A DNA stretch of 64,000 nt from Desulfobacterales bacterium (GCA_030066985.1 JASJAN010000019.1:39962-103961), one strand, 5' to 3'. Positions 34,053 through 43,104 are shown, counted from the first letter of the stretch. Notes: a model not told the origin generated them from the letters alone. Translations and numbers: made by a program.

Positions 34053-34441
34053 GGTATTCTTCCTCCTTATCATGATTTAGCTAAAGCTTTCATTTATGCC
34101 AGGTTGAGTTAAACACAACCAGACAAAACTACATTTACTGAAGAATAATTTTAGTTAATTTTTGCTAGTAGTAAAAATTACTTTTTAAAAGTTTAACGAG
34201 CGATTAATATTTTGTCAAGTAATAAACGAAGAAAAGAAAAAAGAGATAAATAGGACGTTAAACTGGCGACAGAACATATTCGCAGAACAATACCCTTCGT
34301 TCATCTATATTCGAATACTGTCATCACAACAGTCATAACCAAATGGTCATTGTGGCCTGGCGACACATGCAGAACCGATCTTGACAGCCGTATTATCTTA
34401 TAGGTGGAAGCATCTTTATATCTCTCGACAAGGAGCTTAGA
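34053..34441. other. AT-rich divergent intergenic region
   Basis: 389 bases between the basic winged-helix gene (minus) and the Ntn-hydrolase-like gene (plus). It contains the minus-strand promoter at 34190-34218 and a small palindrome agtaaaaattact at 34170-34182. No gene is supported. Confidence 0.5.
34190..34218 (-). promoter_or_regulatory. sigma-70 promoter of the basic winged-helix gene
   Basis: On the minus strand a perfect TTGACA (34218-34213) is followed by a 17-base spacer and TAAACT (34195-34190), four of six -10 matches. It gives a leader of about 130 bases. Confidence 0.6.
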
Positions 34442-35080
34442 ATGTCTCAAATTATTGCGTGCAAATCCGAAGAAGGAATTATACTGGCAGCTGACAGTAA
34501 AGCCATTGAAATAGATCTGCAAGGAAATTGGACTGAACATCGTTTAAAGCGGCTTATACAGCTGACGCCTTATACAGCAATACTAACAGGCGGGGCAATG
34601 CAGGGCGCAGCAATGTGTGAATCACTAAAAGATTTTATCGGCCAAGAAAAGATAGAAGGCATTGAAGATGTATACCAAGCTGCCCTACCCATCATGGCCT
34701 CGGAGTACGAACACTTTATGAGAAAAAATTGTGAGTTTTTACCGGTGGACCCTATCCATCAGGTTCATTTTATTCTGGCAGGCTATTCACACAAAAACAA
34801 ACGTAATCCCTTTCAACTCTATTTGTTGTGGACAAAGAAAAAATTACCACAAATTGATGGTGACGAAATTTCAACTGCTTACGCCGCCCCTCGCCGGATG
34901 ACCTTGGAGTACCAACTGAATCAACAGTGCCAAAACAATGAACCGCTGGATCATATATTGCCACGGATCCGCGCTGATTTGGCAAAACAGAGTGAACTCA
35001 ATGATGACGTTGCAGATCCTTTTTCTTTTGCTTTCATTAAGCGTGACGGCTTTGCTGACCTTTCTGACGCGTTTTCATAA
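34442..35080 (+). CDS. proteasome-like Ntn-hydrolase fold protein with Ser at the nucleophile position
   Basis: 212 residues. The N-terminus SQIIACKSEEGIILAADSKA aligns without gaps to proteasome beta subunits (G-V-V-L-A-A-D pattern). If Met1 is removed, Ser2 takes the place of Thr1, and Asp18 falls at position 17, exactly where catalytic Asp17 lies. The strand TAILTGGAMQGA corresponds to the segment after Lys33; here Arg34, Lys36 and Arg37 lie near the Lys33 position. AAGGAG precedes the ATG. The C-terminal half is less clear. It could be an active self-compartmentalised protease or an inactive relative of Anbu/HslV. No ATPase partner is adjacent. Confidence 0.7.
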   Translation: MSQIIACKSEEGIILAADSKAIEIDLQGNWTEHRLKRLIQLTPYTAILTGGAMQGAAMCESLKDFIGQEKIEGIEDVYQAALPIMASEYEHFMRKNCEFLPVDPIHQVHFILAGYSHKNKRNPFQLYLLWTKKKLPQIDGDEISTAYAAPRRMTLEYQLNQQCQNNEPLDHILPRIRADLAKQSELNDDVADPFSFAFIKRDGFADLSDAFS

Positions 35081-35317
35081 GTTCAGCCGTTTCAAAACGG
35101 TCTCATTGTTGCATGGCGTCAAGGCAGCTCTTTGATTTGTTAAATCAATTTTGGAGTGGCGCTTACCAACATGCTTGCAAAAACCCGTAATTTTGATATA
35201 TATGCCCCTTTTACGTGTGGCTGTGGTAGACATGATTGATGATTTCAATTCTTGAAAAGATCGCCACCATTATTGTGTTCTATATTGGCCCAAAGGCGAT
35301 GAAAAGGAAAACCTGAA

Positions 35318-35833
35318 ATGCAACTAACCGATCTGGCACCTCTCGAACGATGGGTTGAACTGGAAAAGAATATTCACCAAAAGTCCGGTTTAGATGTTAA
35401 TGTATTTGACATCAAAGGCTACCGCATCTCTGAATTTAAAAAATGGGCCAATCAATTGTGTCCTGCGATCAAAGCAACCGATAAAGGTCAAAGTTTTATC
35501 TGTGCCCCGGCGCATATGAATATCGCCACCTTGGCCATGCGATCAAAAAGCCCCGTTATCGAAGAATGTGATGCGGGCATGCTTAAGTTGGTTGTGCCCA
35601 TTTTTGCAGACAAGGAATTTGTCGGTGCCGTCGGCGCATGTGGCGTTCTCCTCGACGATGGAGAAGTCGACGATTTTTTGGTCAATAAAATGACCGATAT
35701 CAGTGAGGACCAAATAAATACTTTATCCACGGGCATACCCAGTATAACGACTAAAAAAGCAGAAGGACTCGGCCAATACATCGTAAATCAAATTAATGAA
35801 ATCGTCGGCGTCGCAAAACAAAACCTGCAATAA
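35318..35833 (+). CDS. standalone PocR-type sensory domain protein
   Basis: 171 residues, matching the PocR ligand-binding domain in length and pattern: helix LERWVELEKNIHQKSGLDVNV, three conserved cysteines (QLCPAIKA, SFICAPAHM, EECDAGML) and the PAS-like strands LKLVVPIFADKEFVGAVGACG. PocR domains usually sit at the N-terminus of AraC regulators or histidine kinases and sense small molecules or redox state. Here no output domain is attached, so it must act on a partner. AAGGA precedes the start. Confidence 0.8.
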   Translation: MQLTDLAPLERWVELEKNIHQKSGLDVNVFDIKGYRISEFKKWANQLCPAIKATDKGQSFICAPAHMNIATLAMRSKSPVIEECDAGMLKLVVPIFADKEFVGAVGACGVLLDDGEVDDFLVNKMTDISEDQINTLSTGIPSITTKKAEGLGQYIVNQINEIVGVAKQNLQ

Positions 35834-36020
35834 TCGGCTCTTCTATTGAAGCGATCACAGCATCCACTCAACGCATTGCTCATCAAAGCAATGATGATAG
35901 GGAGCCTTCGGTTGTTCACTTCGGTTGACAGATGCCCCTTGTTTGATATTGATGATGGTTTAAAAGTTCATTCATTTCACTTCCGACACCATACTACGCA
36001 ATCTCCAGGGAGCCAATTTC

Positions 36021-36575
36021 ATGGATAAAGCGATTATCGCAATTTTGGGCCAGGACAGACCCGGCATCGTGGCTACCGTATCAAAAATATTATTTGAACA
36101 GGATTGCAATATTGAAAATGTAAGTCAAACAACGCTTCAATTTCTTTTTGCCGGTATCTTCATTGTTTCGATGCCGGCAGCGCTTTCTTCTGAAAAATTG
36201 CATCAAAATTTAAATGCGGAACTGGCTCCCCTGGGACTCGATGTTCATATTACCCTTTTTCAACCCAAAACCGTTCCGGTATCACCGCCACAAAGTGAAG
36301 CCTATATCGTAACGACCAAAGGGCCTGATCGAAAAGGCCTGGTTGCCGGCATCAGCGAAGTGATTGCGCGCTTTGAAGGCAATATCACCAATCTGCAAGC
36401 GGTTTTTAAAGGCGGTGACAAACCCGGTGACAATATGATGATCTATGAGGTTGATGTTCCGCCCCAGACCGATCAGCAAGCCCTGTATCTGGAATTAAAA
36501 AAACGCGCGCGGGAACTTGCGCTGGATATTGATATTCAGCATCGTAATATATTTGAGGCCATCCACCGCATATAA
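36021..36575 (+). CDS. double ACT-domain regulatory protein (GcvR-like)
   Basis: 184 residues. Two ACT domains: residues 3-75 (AIIAILGQDRPGIVATVSKI) and 95-175 (YIVTTKGPDRKGLVAGISEV), each with the beta-alpha-beta ligand pattern. It is related to UPF0237/GcvR proteins that sense amino acids. The downstream gene encodes a UPF0210 protein, a pairing common in anaerobic bacteria, so the two likely work together. AGGGAG upstream of the ATG. Confidence 0.85.
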   Translation: MDKAIIAILGQDRPGIVATVSKILFEQDCNIENVSQTTLQFLFAGIFIVSMPAALSSEKLHQNLNAELAPLGLDVHITLFQPKTVPVSPPQSEAYIVTTKGPDRKGLVAGISEVIARFEGNITNLQAVFKGGDKPGDNMMIYEVDVPPQTDQQALYLELKKRARELALDIDIQHRNIFEAIHRI

Positions 36576-36609
36576 TTTTGCATGAAAATGAATGAGAGGT
36601 AATATTGCG

Positions 36610-36756
36610 ATGTATAGCGACAAATTAAGCAAGCGCAACCTAAAAAAACCTGATTGGATTAAAAAGTGGATCAAAAGATCATTTTATCTCATTCATTTTC
36701 ACCCAAAGGGCGGGCCGGAGGCTTTCATCTACTGCGTTATTCAGGCCGAAGCATAG
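36610..36756 (+). CDS. possible 48-residue peptide, uncertain
   Basis: ATG with GAGAGG 10 bases upstream. The peptide is basic in its first half (SDKLSKRNLKKPDWIKKWIK) and ends in the hairpin. The last 15 codons are dictated by the palindrome (PEAFIYCVIQAEA), which argues that the element was inserted into or created this frame. A leader peptide for the downstream gene is conceivable. Low confidence that it is a gene. Confidence 0.25.
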   Translation: MYSDKLSKRNLKKPDWIKKWIKRSFYLIHFHPKGGPEAFIYCVIQAEA

Positions 36757-36807
36757 TTTAACTATTGCTTCGGCCTGAAGTGCCTTGTATATGAAAGCCT
36801 CCAACCC
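36712..36807. repeat. long two-part inverted repeat, about 96 bases
   Basis: The inner arms ttcaggccgaagcatagtt (36740-36758) and aactattgcttcggcctgaa (36760-36779) are complementary with one bulged base. The outer arms ggaggctttcatctac (36717-36732) and gtatatgaaagcctcc (36787-36802) match at 15 of 16 bases, and ggg/ccc pairs outside. No T-run follows, so it is not a plain terminator. The size and symmetry suit a palindromic mobile repeat or a strongly structured leader RNA. Confidence 0.75.
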
Positions 36808-36960
36808 GTGCAAAATACAGGTTTTAACTAGAGCCCAGTTGTCTGATGATAACTATCAAAAAACAGCCAATGGAATATCCAAATGATGAATATGCCATGA
36901 TTAACTATCATTCAATTCTGTCCTCTGACACCTGTTCTCTAATAAGGAATAAAAGAAAAA

Positions 36961-38334
36961 ATGCTGTCACAAAGAGAGATCCTGTCGACACTCGAAATGC
37001 TTAAAAATGAAAACCTGGATGTGCGCACTGTCACCCTGGGTATCAATTTGCTGGACTGCGCCAGTCATAATCTTGAGAAACTGACTCAAAAGATCCGTAC
37101 CCGGATCCTGCATTATGCCGAAAATCTGGTAGGCGTTTGCAATCACATTGGTCAAAAATACGGCATCCCGGTGGTCAACAAAAGAATCGCCGTCAGTCCC
37201 ATAGCCGCCGTCGGTGCTGCCATGACATCTTCGCAAATGGTGGCCGTGGCGCGGGTATTGGATGAAGCCGCTGAGGCGGTGGATGTTGATTTTATCGGCG
37301 GGTTCAGCGCCCTGGTTGAAAAAGGCATTGCTCGGGGAGACATGGCCTTAATTGAAGCAATTCCGCATGCGTTGGCCGAGACGCAACGTGTTTGTGCTTC
37401 GGTGAATGTTGCCTCAACCAAAGCCGGCATTAATATGGATGCGGTTTTACGGATGGGTGAAGCCATTAAGCAGGCGGCGCAGCTTACCGCCAAGGAAGAT
37501 GGTATCGCCTGTGCCAAGCTATGTGTCTTTGCCAATATTCCACAAGACATTCCCTTTATGGCCGGGGCGTATCTGGGAATCGGCGAAGCCGACGCAGTCA
37601 TTAATGTCGGGGTTAGCGGGCCGGGGGTCGTCAAAAATGCGGTTGAACGAGCCCTTGAGACCAATGACCGGCTCGATCTTGGGAACATTTCGGAATTAAT
37701 TAAAAAAACTGCTTACAAGGTGACCCGGGTTGGAGAACTCATTGGTCAGGAAGTCGCCAATCAGTTGAAGATCCGATTCGGTGTTGTTGATCTGTCGCTG
37801 GCCCCAACGCCCAATGTTGGCGATAGCGTTGGCGAAATATTTCAGAGTATGGGCCTTTTAAGCATCGGTGTGCCCGGAACAACGGCAGCCCTGGCACTTA
37901 TAAACGACGCCGTTAAAAAAGGCGGCGCATTTGCCAGTTCCCGGGTGGGGGGATTGAGCGGTGCTTTTATCCCGGTGAGCGAAGATCTCAACATATCTGA
38001 AGCCGCCCGCCAGGGCTATATCGGACTCGATAAACTGGAAGCCATTACCGCTGTTTGTTCAGTCGGGTTGGATATGATCGCCCTGCCGGGAGACACCACC
38101 TCAGAAACCATCGCCGCTATAATGGCTGATGAAATGGCCATTGGTGTCATCAACAACAAAACCACAGCGACACGCTTGATACCGGTCCCCGGTAAAAAGG
38201 CCGGTGATAACGCCTATTTTGGCGGCTTGTTGGGCCAATCGACCATATTCCCGGTAAACAATGGCGACCAGCCAAATTCATTTGTTCGGCGCGGTGGTTT
38301 GATACCGGCGCCATTACAGAGTCTAACCAACTAA
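36961..38334 (+). CDS. PFL family protein (UPF0210/DUF711)
   Basis: 457 residues, full family length. Characteristic stretches are RTVTLGINLLDCAS near the N-terminus, NKRIAVSPIAAVGAAM, VNVGVSGPGVVKNAVERA and DMIALPGDTTSETIAAIMAD. The structure is related to pyruvate-formate-lyase-like folds, but no activity is established. The last gene of the ACT-UPF0210 pair. Confidence 0.92.
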   Translation: MLSQREILSTLEMLKNENLDVRTVTLGINLLDCASHNLEKLTQKIRTRILHYAENLVGVCNHIGQKYGIPVVNKRIAVSPIAAVGAAMTSSQMVAVARVLDEAAEAVDVDFIGGFSALVEKGIARGDMALIEAIPHALAETQRVCASVNVASTKAGINMDAVLRMGEAIKQAAQLTAKEDGIACAKLCVFANIPQDIPFMAGAYLGIGEADAVINVGVSGPGVVKNAVERALETNDRLDLGNISELIKKTAYKVTRVGELIGQEVANQLKIRFGVVDLSLAPTPNVGDSVGEIFQSMGLLSIGVPGTTAALALINDAVKKGGAFASSRVGGLSGAFIPVSEDLNISEAARQGYIGLDKLEAITAVCSVGLDMIALPGDTTSETIAAIMADEMAIGVINNKTTATRLIPVPGKKAGDNAYFGGLLGQSTIFPVNNGDQPNSFVRRGGLIPAPLQSLTN

Positions 38335-38514
38335 ATCTGCGACAATCAGCAACGGACCAGACACGAAGCATGATGCTATCTTGTGCGCGTCAAAACGCTG
38401 CGGCAACAAGCGCAGATTCCATTGAGATTTAAACGGCTTCAATCCACCGTTTAAAATGATTTTAGCAAACGACAAAACGATCATATCAACAGCCATAGCT
38501 AGTGAAAAATATTT

Positions 38515-39348
38515 GTGAACCCGGCAATGACACCTTCTAAACAGGAAACATACCCGCCCGTTCAACCCGGCTTAAGACGACAAGTTGTCATTGATATCGT
38601 AAAGTTCTTAATCGTCGTAGCAGCCTTCAGCTGGCTGATGATAAATGGAACTCGACAACTGGGATATAACTGGCAGTGGTACCGGGTGCCGCGCTATATT
38701 ATCGCTGCAGTCGATTCGCACCTGACCGCTGGACCATTGATCCAGGGATTGCTGGTCACCATCCGCATCACTGCCGTCAGTTTACTGCTGGCGTTCATAT
38801 TTGGATTAATAACGGCTTTGATGCGACTTTCACGCTCGTTTCTGGCACGAAGCATCGCCCGAAGTTATCTGGAGGTCATCCGCAATACTCCCCTGCTTGT
38901 TCAGCTTTTCTTTATTTATTTTGTTTTGGGTCCGGTATTGAATATTAGCGGATTTGCATCGGCTGTGTTGGCTTTAAGCCTGTTTGAAGGTGCTTATGCA
39001 TCGGAAATATTTCGTGCTGGAATCATCTCCATTCATCGCGGACAATGGGAAGCAGCATTTAGCATCGGGCTTAACATTCAACAAACATATCGACTGGTGA
39101 TTTTACCTCAGGCCCTGAGGCGAATTTTACCGCCACTGACCAGCCAGGCCATTTCGCTCATAAAAGATTCTGCTCTGGTCAGCACCATTGCTATCTATGA
39201 TTTAACCATGCGCGGGCAAGCCATCATTGCGGAAACTTTTCTGGTTTTTGAAATCTGGTTTACGGTAGCTGCGATCTATTTAACCATTACCTTGGTCTTA
39301 TCAATAACTGTGTCTTTTATGGAAAAACGATTTGCTATTAAGCAATAA
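38515..39348 (+). CDS. polar amino acid ABC transporter permease
   Basis: 277 residues beginning at GTG (an ATG 12 bases later is an alternative). HisM/GlnP-type inner-membrane permease with five to six helices, LLVTIRITAVSLLLAFIFG as the BPD-transporter entry helix, and the cytoplasmic EAA loop HRGQWEAAFSIGLNIQQTYR that contacts the ATPase. Also FARSIARSYLEVIRNTPLL-like RNTPLLVQLFF. First of three transport genes; the ATPase gene is missing from the cluster. Confidence 0.93.
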   Translation: MNPAMTPSKQETYPPVQPGLRRQVVIDIVKFLIVVAAFSWLMINGTRQLGYNWQWYRVPRYIIAAVDSHLTAGPLIQGLLVTIRITAVSLLLAFIFGLITALMRLSRSFLARSIARSYLEVIRNTPLLVQLFFIYFVLGPVLNISGFASAVLALSLFEGAYASEIFRAGIISIHRGQWEAAFSIGLNIQQTYRLVILPQALRRILPPLTSQAISLIKDSALVSTIAIYDLTMRGQAIIAETFLVFEIWFTVAAIYLTITLVLSITVSFMEKRFAIKQ

Positions 39349-39421
39349 ACAAAATTGGATATAACCTACTATTTCGCAAACTAATTAAGTGATGCCAACT
39401 GATTGTCACAAGGAGGTAACC

Positions 39422-40255
39422 ATGCAAACACTTGATCGTCTGTTGACCATAACGATGGTAATAGCCTTAATGGCAGGCCTTGCCGGTCTCGGCATGGCCG
39501 GAGAGCTTCAGCAAAAACTGGTACAGGAAAGCACCGTTGAGCAAGTTATGAAACGAGGAACCCTGCGGGTGGGCATGTCCACATTTGTTCCTTGGGCAAT
39601 GAAAGACAAGACCGGCAAACTCATTGGCTTTGAAATCGACGTCGCACGGCAGCTGGCTGCCGATATGGGGGTGCAAGTAGAATTCGTTCCGACCAAGTGG
39701 GCCGGTATCATTCCTGCGCTGCTAACCGGTAAATTTGATGTGATTATCGGTGGAATGAGTGTCCGACCGGATCGCAATTTAAAGGTTAATTTTACCCTGC
39801 CCTATGATTATGCCGGCCAGTCGATAGTGGCCAATAAAAAAATTGCAGCCGACTTTAAGCGTCTGGCGGATTTTAACCGACCCGATGTGACCATTGCCGC
39901 CAGACTGGGCTCAACCGCTGCTGACGCTGCCAATAAACACATGCCGGCTGCGCAAAAAAAATTCTTTGATGATGAAGCCCAGGTGATCCAGGAGGTGGTA
40001 AATGGCCGGGCACATGCTGCGGTCGCTTCCGCCCCCCTGCCGGCCTTTCAGGCCCTTAAGTATCCTGACCAGCTGTTTTTACCGATATCGGGCACCTTTA
40101 CCAAAGAGCCCATCGGCTTTGCTCTCAGAAAGGGAGATGTTGATACCCTCAATTATTTTAACAACTGGATTCGCGTGACGGAAGCCAGAGGATGGCTTGC
40201 CGAACGAAAACATTACTGGTTTGAAACCAAGGACTGGGAAGACAAGATAAAATAG
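39422..40255 (+). CDS. extracellular solute-binding protein, family 3
   Basis: 277 residues from the ATG at 39422, chosen for AAGGAGGT just upstream. A signal peptide of about 25 residues (MVIALMAGLAGLGMAG) exports it. The SBP_bac_3 fold is clear: GTLRVGMSTFVPWAMKDK, the ligand-domain motif GFEIDVARQLAADMG, WAGIIPALLTGKFDVIIGGM. It should bind a polar or charged amino acid in the periplasm and hand it to the two flanking permeases. Confidence 0.93.
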   Translation: MQTLDRLLTITMVIALMAGLAGLGMAGELQQKLVQESTVEQVMKRGTLRVGMSTFVPWAMKDKTGKLIGFEIDVARQLAADMGVQVEFVPTKWAGIIPALLTGKFDVIIGGMSVRPDRNLKVNFTLPYDYAGQSIVANKKIAADFKRLADFNRPDVTIAARLGSTAADAANKHMPAAQKKFFDDEAQVIQEVVNGRAHAAVASAPLPAFQALKYPDQLFLPISGTFTKEPIGFALRKGDVDTLNYFNNWIRVTEARGWLAERKHYWFETKDWEDKIK

Positions 40256-40262
40256 GCAACCC

Positions 40263-41147
40263 GTGGTATCCGGCAAAATAAACATAACCAAATTCGACCT
40301 CATTTTAGGCGGACTGCTTGTCGCCGCATTGGTGTTGATTGCTTACAAAGTGTCGCTGGGTTTAAATTACAATTGGAATTGGGGTGCCATGCCCCAATAT
40401 TTTATTCGTTTCGATCCTGACGCCGGTCAATGGGTGCCCAACATTCTATTGCAAGGATTTTTGACCACCATCCGTTTGAGCATTTGGGCCACGCTGCTGG
40501 CGAGCCTTATTGGCATCGTGATGGGAATGCTGCGCATCAGCCAAAGCCTTTTCAAACGCATGCTGGCTGGCAGCTATGTCGAATTCACGCGCAATTTGCC
40601 ACCATTGGTGTTGATTTTTATTTTCTATTTTTTCGTCAGTGACCAAATTCTGCCGGCCCTTGGGATAGAGACGTTTGTGCGCACACGTAGCGAAAATACC
40701 CAAGCCCTAATGACGTTTCTATTTACCGCCCCACCCCTATTCACAGCTTTCATATCTGCGTTGATCACACTTTCAATTTTTGAAGGTGCCTATATGACCG
40801 AAATCGTGCGCGCTGGAATTCAGTCCATTGAAAAGGGCCAATGGGAAGCTGCTGATGCCCTGGGATTATCCAAGTGGCACCGCATGCGGTTTATTATCCT
40901 GCCCCAGGCTATTCAGCGCATTTTACCACCATTGGCCGGGCAGTTTATATCCACCATTAAAGATTCAGCCATCGTCTCGGTGATTTCGATCCAGGAATTA
41001 ACCTTTCAGGGAATGGAGCTGATGGCCACCACTTATTTGACCTTTGAAATTTGGATTACGATTACAGCCATGTATTTGGTGTTGACGCTGGCTTGTTCGT
41101 TGGGAGTGGCTAAGATTGAAAACGCTCTGAGCAAAAATACCGCATAA
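40263..41147 (+). CDS. polar amino acid ABC transporter permease
   Basis: 294 residues starting at GTG, 7 bases after the binding-protein stop. HisQ/GlnP-type permease similar in architecture to the first (FLTTIRLSIWATLLASLIG, EFTRNLPPLVLIFIFYFF) with EAA loop EKGQWEAADALGLSKWHRMR. A longer periplasmic insertion (RTRSENTQALMTF) distinguishes it. The two permeases probably form a heterodimer. Confidence 0.93.
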   Translation: MVSGKINITKFDLILGGLLVAALVLIAYKVSLGLNYNWNWGAMPQYFIRFDPDAGQWVPNILLQGFLTTIRLSIWATLLASLIGIVMGMLRISQSLFKRMLAGSYVEFTRNLPPLVLIFIFYFFVSDQILPALGIETFVRTRSENTQALMTFLFTAPPLFTAFISALITLSIFEGAYMTEIVRAGIQSIEKGQWEAADALGLSKWHRMRFIILPQAIQRILPPLAGQFISTIKDSAIVSVISIQELTFQGMELMATTYLTFEIWITITAMYLVLTLACSLGVAKIENALSKNTA

Positions 41148-41180
41148 AAAACCCCGTCATATAGTTATCATCACGGGGTT
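41145..41180 (-). terminator. intrinsic terminator for the UspA gene, possibly bidirectional
   Basis: Arms aaccccgt (41150-41157) and acggggtt (41173-41180). On the minus strand the stem is followed directly by a run of six T (plus-strand aaaaaa before 41151). It lies 50 bases beyond the UspA stop and just after the permease stop. Confidence 0.75.
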
Positions 41181-41229
41181 GATAGCGTCGGGGCTACTCG
41201 CCGAATGAATTAAGGCGACCAAGAGAGCC

Positions 41230-41622
41230 TTATTTAATCGTGACCACCGGGCAATTGGCCTGTAAAATTACGTATTGAGCGGTGGAGCCCATCAGCAACT
41301 TGCCAACCTTTGACCTGCGCTTGACGCCCACAACAATTTCTTCTATCTGGTTCTCATTGGCAAATTCAATCAAATCCTCACCGGCTGATAGACCGCGAAT
41401 CAGCAAATGCGTGTTGCATGCAATGTTGGCTTCTTCGAGCAGGGTTTTGGCATATTCCAAGCCCCGCTCGGCCTGTTCGATGTCTTTTCTTTCTGACTCT
41501 GTGCCCTTTTGCATTGACGTGACGACTTCAACCGATGCGCCAAACGCTAAGGCATGAGATTTGGCCAAATTTAAGGCATCTTTGGCTGAATTGGTTCCGT
41601 CATACCCTACCAGTATTTTCAT
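41230..41622 (-). CDS. universal stress protein UspA family
   Basis: 130 residues from the ATG at 41622, chosen for AAGGAGGAGGAG directly upstream; the frame extends to 41658 without family similarity. The fold is a single Usp domain, with ATP-binding GxxGxxxxG(S/T) element in VKRRSKVGKLLMGSTAQYVI and the opening strand MKILVGYDGTNSAKDALN. Cytoplasmic nucleotide-binding stress protein. Confidence 0.93.
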   Translation of the reverse strand: MKILVGYDGTNSAKDALNLAKSHALAFGASVEVVTSMQKGTESERKDIEQAERGLEYAKTLLEEANIACNTHLLIRGLSAGEDLIEFANENQIEEIVVGVKRRSKVGKLLMGSTAQYVILQANCPVVTIK

Positions 41623-41785
41623 CTCCTCCTCCTTTGCCTGCAAAAGTAAACCGTGCAACTCCCCCCATAGTTAAGCAGTTGTCTGCAAGAGAGGGGATTG
41701 ATATCTAATTTCCTCTTAGCACAGGCATCTCCAAACGTCTACTAAAACTGCATTACCACATTCAGTTGGCGGGCACTTGGCAACG

Positions 41786-42313
41786 TTAACCCAAATCTTG
41801 AAATGTTTTGATGATGGCCCGCATAAAAGCGGGTAAATCATCTGGGGTTCGGCTGGTAATCAGATTGCCGTCAACAACCACCTCCTGGTCAACCCATTCA
41901 GCTCCGGCATGCACCAAATCATCTTTAATTGCATAAAATGACGTGACGGTTTTGCCGGCTAAAATTTTTGCCGAGGCCAGCATCCAACCGGCATGACAAA
42001 TTGCCGCGACCACCTTTTTACGCTCAAAAAGATCTTTGACCAGCTGCACCATCAGCGGGTACCGTCGCATGATATCCGGCGCATATCCACCGGGTATAAC
42101 AACACCATCAAAATCGGCAGCAGAGACGTTTTCAATGCTGACATCCACACTCACCTCGGTCCCTGGCTTGCCGGTATATGTTTCGGCGCTGCCGGAACCC
42201 ACGACAACCACTTCAGCGCCAGCCTCTTTCAAACGATAAAACGGATACCAAAATTCAAAGGTATTAAACAATGATTCCACCGGAATAGCCACTTTTTTAC
42301 CGTCTAATTCCAT
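41786..42313 (-). CDS. DJ-1/PfpI family protein
   Basis: 175 residues from the ATG at 42313 (AAAGGA upstream; an earlier ATG at 42328 lacks one). The class I glutamine-amidotransferase-like fold has the nucleophile elbow VVAAICHAGWML (Cys) preceded by VVIPGGYAPD, and the conserved Glu in SLFNTFEFWYPF. Members are deglycases, chaperones or proteases of the PfpI/YhbO type; which applies is open. Confidence 0.9.
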   Translation of the reverse strand: MELDGKKVAIPVESLFNTFEFWYPFYRLKEAGAEVVVVGSGSAETYTGKPGTEVSVDVSIENVSAADFDGVVIPGGYAPDIMRRYPLMVQLVKDLFERKKVVAAICHAGWMLASAKILAGKTVTSFYAIKDDLVHAGAEWVDQEVVVDGNLITSRTPDDLPAFMRAIIKTFQDLG

Positions 42314-42675
42314 AATTAATCCTTTCATATATATAATGTTTTCAAATATATGATATATATTTTATAAATTTTTACTTTAATTTATTAGATTACAATTATC
42401 ATTTGAATTTAACTGTGCCCACATTTGAAATAATGGCAACATAGGCATGATTTGCAAAATGTCCATTATGATACCTGCCTGAAAATTAATTAACAGATAA
42501 TTAAATCATCAGATACGAAAATCATTTTATAGTGCTGATATCTAATAAGATACACCACCTAATGTGTTTTCACGTGAAACTTGAATATTTATCACCTGAT
42601 GTTGTCAGAAAGTCAAATTCAAAAAGACCAGACTGGTGTTTGGGCGGAATATATTGTATACATATCATTACCCAA
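42314..42675. other. AT-rich divergent intergenic region
   Basis: 362 bases between the DJ-1/PfpI gene (minus) and arfB (plus). 42320-42420 is very AT-rich with tatata runs, suitable for divergent promoters, but no specific hexamer pair stands out. The arfB frame stays open upstream to 42532 without family similarity. Confidence 0.5.
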
Positions 42676-43104
42676 ATGATCAAGGTTACCGAGACATTAT
42701 ATATTGATGAATCTGACATTGAGTTGGAATTCGTACGTTCCTCCGGACCGGGGGGACAACATGTGAACAAAGTGTCCACAACCGTACAACTGCGTTACAA
42801 TGTGCGACAGGCAGCCATCCTGTCTGAGGGGGCACAGTCACGCCTGAAACGAATTGCCGGCAAGAAAATGACCGATGACGGCATCCTGATGATTAAGGCT
42901 AATCGATTCAGGAGCCAGGACAAAAACCGCAAAGATGCTATTGCCCGCCTGGTCGATCTGCTGCGTCAGGCATTGGTCAAGCCCAAACCCCGCCGCAAAA
43001 CCAAGCCCTCCCGCGCTGCTAAGGAACGCCGTTTGACAGCTAAAAAAAAGCGCAGTGACCTTAAACGCCAGCGCCGCGGGGTGAAAATATCTGAAGATGG
43101 CTAA
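42676..43104 (+). CDS. arfB: alternative ribosome-rescue factor ArfB (peptidyl-tRNA hydrolase)
   Basis: 142 residues from the ATG at 42676 (E. coli ArfB has 140; the frame opens earlier at 42532 but that part is unrelated). It has the release-factor GGQ motif in FVRSSGPGGQHVNKVSTTVQ, residues for water activation, and the long basic tail (KPKPRRKTKPSRAAKERRLT) that enters the empty mRNA channel of stalled ribosomes. It frees stalled ribosomes without a stop codon. No clear ribosome site is seen. Confidence 0.92.
   Translation: MIKVTETLYIDESDIELEFVRSSGPGGQHVNKVSTTVQLRYNVRQAAILSEGAQSRLKRIAGKKMTDDGILMIKANRFRSQDKNRKDAIARLVDLLRQALVKPKPRRKTKPSRAAKERRLTAKKKRSDLKRQRRGVKISEDG

Larger units (their letters stand above)
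36576..36960. other. intergenic region with a small frame and a long hairpin
   Basis: 385 bases between the ACT and UPF0210 genes. It carries a 48-residue frame (36610-36756) whose end runs into a 96-base inverted repeat (36712-36807). After the hairpin the region is AT-rich up to the AAGGA ribosome site of the UPF0210 gene. Confidence 0.6.
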
